DNA of 64,000 nt from assembly GCA_907163375.1 (NCBI GenBank), contig CAJQUW010005788.1, forward strand, positions 62,001 through 126,000, read 5' to 3'. The notes beneath the pieces are model-generated. The model searched no databases. It worked only from the letters and a program-made list of their open reading frames with translations, and was not told the DNA's origin. Positions 55,948 to 64,000 of the stretch are shown here, piece by piece. Made by a program: the position numbers and the translations under genes. The DNA comes from Prostheceraeus crozeri (lineage: Eukaryota > Platyhelminthes > Polycladida > Euryleptidae). The number at the start of each line of letters is the position of its first letter. The first letter of the stretch is position 1.

Positions 55948-58587
55948 TTAAAATACCGTCAACTCTTTTCTTCGATTGATTTTTGGAATCAACTGTTTAA
56001 TGTAACGAGCTTCAGTCAGTCTAGTGTCCAATGCATCTTTGCACTTATCAAGAATTTCAAGGTCAAAGTCAGTCAAACGTTTTGATCTACATTTCAGACA
56101 ATGTTCTGCCATAGCACTCGAATCAACATTACCTTTATCTACAGCACGCTTGTGTTCATTAAAACGATGCTTAAAAGGACGCGAGGTTTGACCAATATAG
56201 AAATCTTTACAATGATGGCATGTAAATTTGTATACCAAAAACCGATCTGTACACTTCATCTTATTAGGCAAACTCTCACAAACAAGGCAACTTTCGTGTT
56301 TTTCTACTTTTTGTTTGAATTTCAAGGCATTATATAAAGTTTTATTAGGGGAGCTAACAAGATTTATCGGTAACTCGTATTTTTTAATTAATTTGCGGAT
56401 ATCACGATCAGTTTTATCGTTAACAAATCCGAGTTTTAAATATGTATTGTTTTTACGTATTTCTTTGCATCTTTTACTACTTTTCTTATGTTTTCGTTTC
56501 ATTGAAAATCCATTTTTACTTAATTTAGTTTCAAGTTTATTAAAAGCTACCTTGCAATTAGCTTCGTTGCTACATCTTCTCTTTACGTAGTTGATGCTGT
56601 TATTTACGTAATTGTTTTTGATATGGTTAGGCACGTAACTATCGCTGCGCAGTGAAATACCCGAATGTATTTCTTTCTCAAACCATTTATAATTCATACT
56701 GCCTTCTTTCACCGTGATGCTTATGTCCAAGAAATTAAGTGTAAGGTTTTTTGGAACTTCCAGAGTAAATTCAATATTCTCATCGATGCCATTAAAAGTC
56801 CTTAATATTACATCAAAGTCGAAGTCTTTGTCAAAGGGACCCATAATTACGTCATCAATGTATCGAGCATAAATGCTTGGAGATATATTGTGCTGTGATT
56901 TCAAAAGTTGCAGAGCTTTACTTTCAATGCTATGCATAAACAAAACCGCAAAAGGCGGACTAAAATGGGCTCCCATAGGACAGCCTTTAATTTGAAGGTA
57001 ATTTTTGCCATTATATTCGATCTCGTAGTTAAAACATACAAACTTGAGCATTTTTTCAATTGATTCTAAATCAATGCCAAAGTTATTTATTTTGTTCCAA
57101 TTTTCCTTCGTAAACTCTATGACTGCCACAATAGCATCCATGATCGGTATACTTGGGTATAGATTTTTCACATCTAAGGATATAAAAGTTGAATTTTCAG
57201 TTATTGGGAAGTTATTGCTGTTTAACCGCTCAATAAGATTTTCAGTGTTTGTGATGTGTGAAGGGACTAAGGTCATAAGTTGAGACACGATTTTGCTCAA
57301 TAACCAGTCTACTTTTTCCGTGGGATTATTTATGCATGAGGCGATCGGCCGCAAAGGATAGACTCCGTTATTTGCCATTTTATGATCTTTCAACGTAGTC
57401 CTAAAAGTGGCTGGTTCTGTACCACAACTTAGTAATTTCTCGATTTCTTGTTTTTTTAGATTATTTTTGCAAACTGATCTAATAATTACATTAGCCTGGG
57501 TTTCTAACTTTGCGACGCTAGACTTTTTTAGCTTTTTGTAGGTATTTTCATCATTCAATATCTCTTCGGTGCTTTTTGTCAACGTTTCTCTTTCAATGAC
57601 TTGTAGTCTGTTAGTCTTATCTGTAGGAACCACAGTAAGGTCATTTTGTTCTAGAAACTTACGAGAAACAATTATATCTTTTTGAATTTGCTTGTTTTGC
57701 TGTTTCTGAGACTGTATTAGCTTCATCACCTCAGCACGAAAAAGCTGTAGATTAGTTTCTTGGTTTTCGTTCATTCTAGGAGGCAAATTAACTTTATTCT
57801 TACTAAATGGAACACTTATGTTCCCCTCATCCGAGCAATCATTTTCAAACACTGTACTCCATCTCATACGATAAGTAAGCTTGTCTAACTCTTTTTCAAC
57901 ATCACTAACAAAGTGTTTGTTAACAATATGAGGCACTCTGAATTTAGGACCTTTTTCCAAAAGGCTATTAAGAGTTGACGGTATCTTATCATCTCCACCT
58001 AAGGAAACAGACTCATCGAAAACAAGACTAGTTCTCAAATGCTCCGAAGAAGGACACAGAAAGTCATCCTCGTACTGAAAAGGAAAAGTAGGAGCTCCAT
58101 CAACACGGCACTTCTTGAGAGGTACAGGATACACTTCTCCACCAGTGATAGCACTCCACTTCTTTGTATGGGTCTCGTAGGTTTCATTCTCCAGCCGTCT
58201 CACCGCCGTCTCCAGCTTCTTGAGAAATTCTTGGACTTCTTCTGGCTTCCAACTCCGAACCAGGTGAAGATACCCATATCCTCTTCTCGCTTCTTGATCT
58301 TCTTTCTTACGTTGTAATTCCCTCATTTGAGTACGTAGGACTTCTTTCTCCAAATTGATTTTCTTTCTCTATATAGCTTCTGTCCACTTCGATAGATCGG
58401 GAACTTTGACCGCCGCGCACTTGGGAACCACATTGTGGGACAGGCATGCCGCAATGAACGCAGTGTTGAGTTGGTTTTTCACGTATTTCACTTGATCATT
58501 TGCGAATTGGATCACGTTAGATCTTGACCATAGGTTCTGATCAACGGTATTGACATACAGGATGGCCGCCAACAGGAGGTTCTTCAT
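55948..58587 (-). pseudogene. PLE family C polyprotein: RT and GIY-YIG, one in-frame TAG
   Basis: From ATG 58587 the frame reads MKNLLLAAIL, then FANDQVKYVKNQLNTAF and SHNVVPKCAAVKVPDL, a typical PLE N-terminal region. It meets TAG at 58369-58371 and then continues open for about 806 codons to TGA/TAA near 55948; the first ATG after the TAG is at 58326. Later motifs: VVPTDKTNRLQVIERE, TTLKDHKM, LRPIASCINNPTEKVDWLLS, RT SLDVKNLYPSIPIMD, KGCPMGAHFSPPFAVLF and catalytic YARYIDDVIMGPF (about 56860). At the end come the Cys pair CLVCES, the nuclease VYKFTCHHCKDFYIGQTS, the Arg/His helix and Glu in TEARYIKQLIPKIN. It is diverged from A and B and belongs to another PLE lineage. Only the TAG separates it from a full ORF. 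Confidence 0.9.
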
Positions 58588-59217
58588 ACTTCAGTTGATG
58601 CCAAAAACAGCTTTCGTCTCTCCTTGAAATTTATTGACCAGATTAAAATAGTTAATTAAAAGATATGTACAACCCCTACGCGTTTCGAGCGTTCGCTCTT
58701 CCTCAGGGGGTAATTCGCTAAAAACCAACTGATCTGGCCGTTCATGTGGGCTGCTTATATACGTACAGTGCTAACGGTCGAGAGATGTTTAAAATACCGT
58801 CAACTCTTTTCTTCGATTGATTTTTGGAATCAACTGTTTAATGTAACGAGCTTCAGTCAGTCTAGTGTCCAATGCATCTTTGCACTTATCAAGAATTTCA
58901 AGGTCAAAGTCAGTCAAACGTTTTGATCTACATTTCAGACAATGTTCTGCCATAGCACTCGAATCAACATTACCTTTATCTACAGCACGCTTGTGTTCAT
59001 TAAAACGATGCTTAAAAGGACGCGAGGTTTGACCAATATAGAAATCTTTACAATGATGGCATGTAAATTTGTATACCAAAAACCGATCTGTACACTTCAT
59101 CTTATTAGGCAAACTCTCACAAACAAGGCAACTTTCGTGTTTTTCTACTTTTTGTTTGAATTTCAAGGCATTATATAAAGTTTTATTAGGGGAGCTAACA
59201 AGCTAACAAGAGAGCTA
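58559..59217 (-). mobile_element. PLE family C, 5'-truncated upstream unit
   Basis: Contains the last 125 or so codons of the C polyprotein (58789 to about 59166, from KFKQKVEKHESCLVCES to the end) and the complete 3' region with hammerhead. In the minus direction it precedes the full unit and ends with the sequence that includes that unit's start codon. Near-identical to the same part of the full unit. Confidence 0.92.
58672..58711 (-). ncRNA. Hammerhead ribozyme motif, PLE C upstream unit
   Basis: ACCCC/GGGGT stem I (58711-58707, 58676-58672), CTGAGGA, bulged A, GAGC-GAAC-GCTC stem II, GAAA, ACGCGT palindrome. Only a loop base differs from the other C copy. It lies about 85 nt upstream of the ATG at 58587. 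Confidence 0.8.
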
Positions 59218-59231
59218 ACATCTCTACATTC

Positions 59232-60516
59232 GAACGTTATCAATGAACGTTTTCAACAAGAATTTATCATTGAAAGTTTAAAGTTGGTACTAACAAACAA
59301 CAATTTCTCCTTTGGAAATGACTTTTATGCGCAAGTAAAAGGTACAGCAATGGGTACAGTTGTTGCCCCAACCTATGCAACCCTTACCCTTGCTTACTTA
59401 GAAATTCAACTATATGACAAAATAAGAAACTTATGGGGTGAAGAAGATTGTGAGTATGTGAAGAAAAACTGGAAGAGGTATCTCGATGATTGCTTCATCA
59501 TCTGGATTTTTGACAATGAAAAATTGAGAATCTTTAATCAAATACTTAATCAACTGAACTGCAATTTACAATTTACAATGGAAACGAACGAAGAACAAAT
59601 CTCTTTTTTGGATATTTTGATAATGAAGAAAAATGACAAAGTTGTGACAGATGTTTTTTATAAAACTACAGACACTCAACAATACCTCCATTTCAACTCC
59701 AATCATCCCAGGCATACCAAAAGAGCCATCCCATATAACCTTGCCAGAAGAATCTGCACTATTGTGAATGATGAATCTCGAAAAGAGTCCCGTCTTTCAG
59801 AATTGAAAACGTTTCTTCAAAAACAAGCATACCCTGACGAACTTATCTCAGATGGTATTAAGCGAGCTAAAGAATTAAATAGAACTGAACTTCTAAACGC
59901 GAATTCGAAAAGTAACAATGCACTTACCATACCCTTTATATCTACACACAATCCTAGAAACACAAACATATATCCAATGATTAATTCTATTAATATAACT
60001 TTGAAAAGTGATCAACAAACTAAATGTATATTTGAAAGCAAAAAATTCATTAATAGCAAGCGACAACCATCGAATTTAAAACGCATATTGTGTAAATCGA
60101 AATTTTATACAAATAGTGATTTCCTCGTAAAGAAATGTAATGATGCAAGATGTGGAACATGTGATTATTTGAGAGAAGGTAACACATACAACTTCAATGA
60201 TCAACAATTTCAAATCAAAAATAACATGAATTGTTCGACTCAAAACGTCATTTATGTAATTACGTGTACCAGTTGTAATGAGTTTTATATTGGCGAAACA
60301 GGTAACACAATAAGAGGACGTTGTAGAATCCACAAGGAGCAAATTAACATTCCAGAATACCGTAAAATTAGTTTAAGTAAACATTTAGATGAATGCAGCC
60401 ATGGACGTTTTACCATCTTCCCTTTTTACAAGATGCATAATGTCACAGATATTTTCAGAAAAGTTAAAGAAAGATATTTTATTGACCTATTCCATCCCAA
60501 GCTGAACGCCAAGTAA
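59232..60516 (+). pseudogene. PLE-B4 ORF2, second part after the C insertion
   Basis: Resumes at GAACGTTATC exactly where B4 was interrupted. It is open to TAA at 60516: GTAMGTVVAPTYATL, YLDDCFIIW, Cys module CGTCDYL and a complete GIY-YIG nuclease ending HPKLNAK. Before the insertion and the upstream indels it belonged to the same gene as 54763-55717. Confidence 0.92.
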
Positions 60517-60750
60517 CATGAATTTCTATGAACTTTTTATGTATGTACTGATATGAATTTTAAAAAGATTTTGATGTCACTTTTATGCACCTGAAGATTG
60601 TATGCACAATATATGAAAGCGCTCGTGCTGAAAAATCAAGTTTTCTTGAAAGTTTCATTCGTTTGGTTTTTTGCATTCAAACTTTTTATATACATTTCCA
60701 AATACTGAGTTCTTACTATTATTGTTCTATATTCATTACCAGTATTTGCG
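60517..60750 (+). promoter_or_regulatory. pLTR-like junction between B4 and B5
   Basis: The 234 nt between the B4 ORF2 stop and the B5 ORF1 ATG combine the B4 3' region (to about 60728) and a 22-nt B5 leader. It contains a hammerhead motif (60587-60628) and a TATA-like TTTATATA at 60685-60692. The same junction recurs at 49763-49996 and 53449-53682. In PLEs this repeated region is thought to act as a promoter; that role here is inference. Confidence 0.5.
60587..60628 (+). ncRNA. Hammerhead ribozyme motif, B4 3' region / B5 leader
   Basis: GCAC (60587-60590), CTGAAGA (60591-60597), stem II TGTAT/ATATA with one G-T wobble, GAAA (60615-60618), AGCGCT (60618-60623), C at 60624 as cleavage base, GTGC (60625-60628). 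Confidence 0.78.
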
Positions 60751-61974
60751 ATGACAAAAAATCAACGAAAAGCAAACAGTGACAGCTCAAAAAAGGAAAA
60801 GGATGAGAAGGAATATTTTGAAACAATGATGAATAAAATGAATATTATCATTGACAAAATAATAACTACAAATGAACTTCTATGTGAGATTTTGAATCAG
60901 AAGAAATGCAATGAACATGAGCAGAAGGAAAATGAAGAAATTCACTCTCCCACTCAAGCCAAACAACTAGAAGAATCAAAAACTATAATTCAACAACAAC
61001 AAATTCAAAGTGAAGTCAACGAGTTAACTCTAAAAAGAGAAGCGGAGAAGATCAAAATGAAAATGATGTACGAGTGGCAAGATTATCTCGAAAAGCGAAA
61101 AATGTCCTATTGGCACAAGTTACGCAATGAGCGGATGGCTCAAATGTATGAAAATTGGGTGGACAGAGAAAATCCAGTGCTTCCAATGAAATTCAGAATG
61201 AAACATATCAAAAATGAACCGAAAGAGGAAAACAAAATTCGAACAAGTGTTGCAATACAAAGAATGAATGGTGAAATTCAAATTCTTTACTCAAGATCAG
61301 AAAAACACTTGAAAGATGTGAATGATTGTGACTATGAAATGATCAACATCATAAATAATTCTTCAACAGGGATTGTCAATGAAATGTTACTACAAATGTG
61401 GTCAATCGACTGTAAAAAGGAAGAAAATGTCTCATACAACCGCTGGAGATATACTGAGTCCTGGCTACTAGATTATGAAAGACGTTATGGAACAGACACG
61501 ATTAAATCTCGTAATAATGACAGCATGAACTATACTGCACCAAGTGAGAGGAAGACTTATGCATCTGTAGTTAAAAACAGCATGCAAAATCAATTTCAAC
61601 CAAATTATAATAGACGACAATACAACTATCAATATAATTCACGAAACTTCCAAAAGACAAATCCAAACAAACCAATTCGAAATTATCATGGCTCAACAAA
61701 CAGAGATCATCGATACCGACAAGGTGAATTCAATTATCAACATCAACGCTATTCTCGTCGATACCAGCCTACACATGTATCTCAAACTTACATGTATCCA
61801 CCTACTCGTTTGAACTCACGAAACCAGTATGATGCCGAACATGCAAGAAATGAGAATCCTCAAAATCTTCATATTCAACACCCCCAAAATCATTTTTTAG
61901 GGGGAGGCAAGATGAATGCTGCGAGGAGAATACCTCAACGGAGAACAAAGAAACAAACGGAATACCTGATGTGA
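60751..61974 (+). CDS. PLE-B5 ORF1, nucleocapsid-like protein
   Basis: 407 residues from ATG 60751, as in B1 and B2 with one change near the C-terminus (KKQTEYLM instead of KKQMEYLM). Coiled-coil N-terminus, W/Y-rich middle, basic N/Q/R/Y-rich tail. It is followed in the -1 frame by an unbroken ORF2, so B5 is the best candidate for an active family B copy. Upstream lies the B4 3' region with hammerhead and TATA-like sequence. Confidence 0.82.
   Translation: MTKNQRKANSDSSKKEKDEKEYFETMMNKMNIIIDKIITTNELLCEILNQKKCNEHEQKENEEIHSPTQAKQLEESKTIIQQQQIQSEVNELTLKREAEKIKMKMMYEWQDYLEKRKMSYWHKLRNERMAQMYENWVDRENPVLPMKFRMKHIKNEPKEENKIRTSVAIQRMNGEIQILYSRSEKHLKDVNDCDYEMINIINNSSTGIVNEMLLQMWSIDCKKEENVSYNRWRYTESWLLDYERRYGTDTIKSRNNDSMNYTAPSERKTYASVVKNSMQNQFQPNYNRRQYNYQYNSRNFQKTNPNKPIRNYHGSTNRDHRYRQGEFNYQHQRYSRRYQPTHVSQTYMYPPTRLNSRNQYDAEHARNENPQNLHIQHPQNHFLGGGKMNAARRIPQRRTKKQTEYLM
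61893..61899 (+). promoter_or_regulatory. -1 frameshift slippery site, B5
   Basis: T TTT TTA; codons 61894-61896 (TTT) and 61897-61899 (TTA) are in ORF1 phase, followed by GGG GGA GGC. The -1 frame is open from 61854 (after a TGA at 61851-61853) to the window end. CCCCC at 61881-61885 and GGGGG at 61900-61904 bracket the site. Confidence 0.75.
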
Positions 61975-64000
61975 AGCCAAAAATTATTAATCTATCTCAT
62001 CGACCATTGAATGATGCAGAAATCACACTATTATCCAAAGGTCTCAAATTTGCCCCTACTCCACGAGGAAATAATTGTGAACTTTCAACAGATATCAAAA
62101 CTTACACCAGGCGTTTAAGACTATCTGAATTTTTTCATGAAACTGTGACAAACGACATTAACTTGATTCAAAATCAGTCTAATTTTAATCCTCCAAGAGG
62201 GAGAAACCACTTGTTGGATACATTATGTGATACATTGGAATGTGTTGATCTGAACAATGGGAAAAAGAAAATAAAAGGAAATATAAGCATCAAAGAAAAA
62301 AATGCATTACGTAGCCTATCGTCTGATGAAAGCATCATTATCAAAGAAGCCGACAAGGGAGGAGCCGTAGTTGTTATGGACAAAGAGTTTTATGAAATGC
62401 ATATCAAAAATATGCTAAGTGATTCAAACTTCTATTCACAAGTCAATGAAGATGCCGATAGAAAAACAATGATAAAGATAAAAAAGTTAATCAAAAACCC
62501 AATATCACAAACTCTTACTACGAAAGAAAAGGACTACTTAACTAAATTCGAAAGTAAAGAAAGTAATTTCTACGGTCTACCTAAAATCCATAAATCCTCA
62601 TCGATCAGAAACTCAATCAATGAACAAAACTCCGAGTATATACAAAACGTCAGCCCTCATGATTTGACTTTTCGACCAATTGTTGGTGGTCCTAATTGTC
62701 CGACACAACGCTTGAGTAGATTATTGGATATATTGTTGAAACCCTTATGTCAATTTGTAGAAAGCTTCGTGAAAGATGACTTAGACTTCCTAAAATTCTT
62801 ACCAGACTCCATTGATGAAAATGCCAAGCTGGTTACCTTCGATGTAGTGAGCTTGTACACCAATATTCCCCATGACTTAGGCATAGAATCAATTAAATAT
62901 TGGACATCTCTACATTCGAACGTTATCAATGAACGTTTTCAACAAGAATTTATCATTGAAAGTTTAAAGTTGGTACTAACAAACAACAATTTCTCCTTTG
63001 GAAATGACTTTTATGCGCAAGTAAAAGGTACAGCAATGGGTACAGTTGTTGCCCCAACCTATGCAACCCTTACCCTTGCTTACTTAGAAATTCAACTATA
63101 TGACAAAATAAGAAACTTATGGGGTGAAGAAGATTGTGAGTATGTGAAGAAAAACTGGAAGAGGTATCTCGATGATTGCTTCATCATCTGGATTTTTGAC
63201 AATGAAAAATTGAGAATCTTTAATCAAATATTTAATCAACTGAACTGCAATTTACAATTTACAATGGAAACGAACGAAGAACAAATCTCTTTTTTGGATA
63301 TTTTGATAATGAAGAAAAATGACAAAGTTGTGACAGATGTTTTTTATAAAACTACAGACACTCAACAATACCTCCATTTCAACTCCAATCATCCCAGGCA
63401 TACCAAAAGAGCCATCCCATATAACCTTGCCAGAAGAATCTGCACTATTGTGAATGATGAATCTCGAAAAGAGTCCCGTCTTTCAGAATTGAAAACGTTT
63501 CTTCAAAAACAAGCATACCCTGACGAACTTATCTCAGATGGTATTAAGCGAGCTAAAGAATTAAATAGAACTGAACTTCTAAACGCGAATTCGAAAAGTA
63601 ACAATGCACTTACCATACCCTTTATATCTACACACAATCCTAGAAACACAAACATATATCCAATGATTAATTCTATTAATATAACTTTGAAAAGTGATCA
63701 ACAAACTAAATGTATATTTGAAAGCAAAAAATTCATTAATAGCAAGCGACAACCATCGAATTTAAAACGCATATTGTGTAAATCGAAATTTTATACAAAT
63801 AGTGATTTCCTCGTAAAGAAATGTAATGATGCAAGATGTGGAACATGTGATTATTTGAGAGAAGGTAACACATACAACTTCAATGATCAACAATTTCAAA
63901 TCAAAAATAACATGAATTGTTCGACTCAAAACGTCATTTATGTAATTACGTGTACCAGTTGTAATGAGTTTTATATTGGCGAAACAGGTAACACAATAAG
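61893..64000 (+). CDS. PLE-B5 ORF2: reverse transcriptase and GIY-YIG (runs off window)
   Basis: From the slippery site the -1 frame is open for more than 700 codons to the window edge. It keeps HETVTNDINLIQNQSNF uninterrupted where B1, B2 and B4 have a one-base deletion. Order: INLSHRPLND...KGLKFAPTP, KEADKGGAVVVMDKEFY, NFYGLPKIHK, RPIVGGPNCPTQRLSR and RT motif TFDVVSLYTNIPHDLG. Then come GTAMGTVVAPTYATL, catalytic YLDDCFIIW (about 63164-63190), LARRICTIV, Cys module CNDARCGTCDYL and the start of the nuclease (TSCNEFYIGETGN at the edge). No ATG occurs in this frame until about 62376, so fusion by frameshifting is favoured. PLE RTs copy the element RNA at nicks made by the nuclease. Confidence 0.9.

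Larger units (their letters stand above)
55718..59217 (-). mobile_element. PLE family C, full unit plus upstream partial unit, inserted in B4
   Basis: The insertion is flanked by a 14-bp duplication ACATCTCTACATTC (55704-55717 and 59218-59231). On the minus strand it consists of a 5'-truncated unit (59217-58559) followed directly by a full unit (58558-55718); the boundary is marked by the repeated terminal AGGATGGCCGCC. This is the partial-tandem layout typical of complete PLE insertions. The 5' junction carries about 14 nt of filler made of local CTAACAAG repeats. Confidence 0.95.

Noticed and set aside
61900-61940. A pseudoknot downstream of the slippery site
   Set aside because: Only a 4-bp GAGG/CCTC hairpin and the C5/G5 pairing around the site can be seen by eye. 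Not enough to claim a stimulatory structure.

Overview
The window is nuclear DNA of an invertebrate metazoan. It is AT-rich, has spliced genes, two recognisable host genes, and a very dense mobile-element load. I cannot fix the phylum. The mix of Penelope-like elements (PLEs), CR1-type LINE, hAT, piggyBac, Tc1/mariner and tRNA-derived SINE sequence fits a non-model invertebrate. Host genes are few: the last coding exon of PEX19 (7592-8026) and an RPP30 (RNase P/MRP p30) gene whose coding region is a single uninterrupted ORF (20402-21430).

Layout, left half. A foldback lies at 217-313. A broken CR1-type LINE (about 320-6060) carries a mariner remnant and a strikingly G-depleted block at 2064-2640. 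PEX19 follows, then a decayed CGGBP1/hAT-like gene (9364-11050), scraps of other LINEs (12966-13400, 17046-18010, 32594-32712), and a 405-bp Tc1 deletion derivative with matched ends (19606-20010). After RPP30 come a SINE and two unrelated hAT elements 336 bp apart, each with a perfect 8-bp target duplication: a non-autonomous one (23655-26010) and one carrying a two-exon transposase with a single nonsense codon (26347-31563). A decayed but bounded piggyBac element sits at 34399-36696.

Right half (41.8 kb to the end). This is almost entirely PLE sequence from four families. Family A is present as two head-to-head partial copies, family D as a fragment, and family C as a full unit plus an upstream partial unit inserted into family B with a 14-bp target duplication. 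Family B forms two tandem arrays facing away from each other around 54762/54763: B1, B2 and B3 on the minus strand (period about 3685 bp), and B4 and B5 on the plus strand. All families carry or retain a hammerhead-ribozyme-like motif with a six-base self-complementary stem III.

Most notable system. Family B encodes a nucleocapsid-like ORF1 overlapping an RT/GIY-YIG ORF2 in the -1 frame. The overlap contains an in-phase T TTT TTA slippery heptamer and no in-frame ATG near the start of ORF2, so a -1 programmed ribosomal frameshift is the simplest way to make the RT. B5 at the right edge is the only family B copy whose ORF2 is unbroken as far as the window shows. In family C the start codon of the long ORF lies inside the 3' terminal repeat of the preceding tandem copy.
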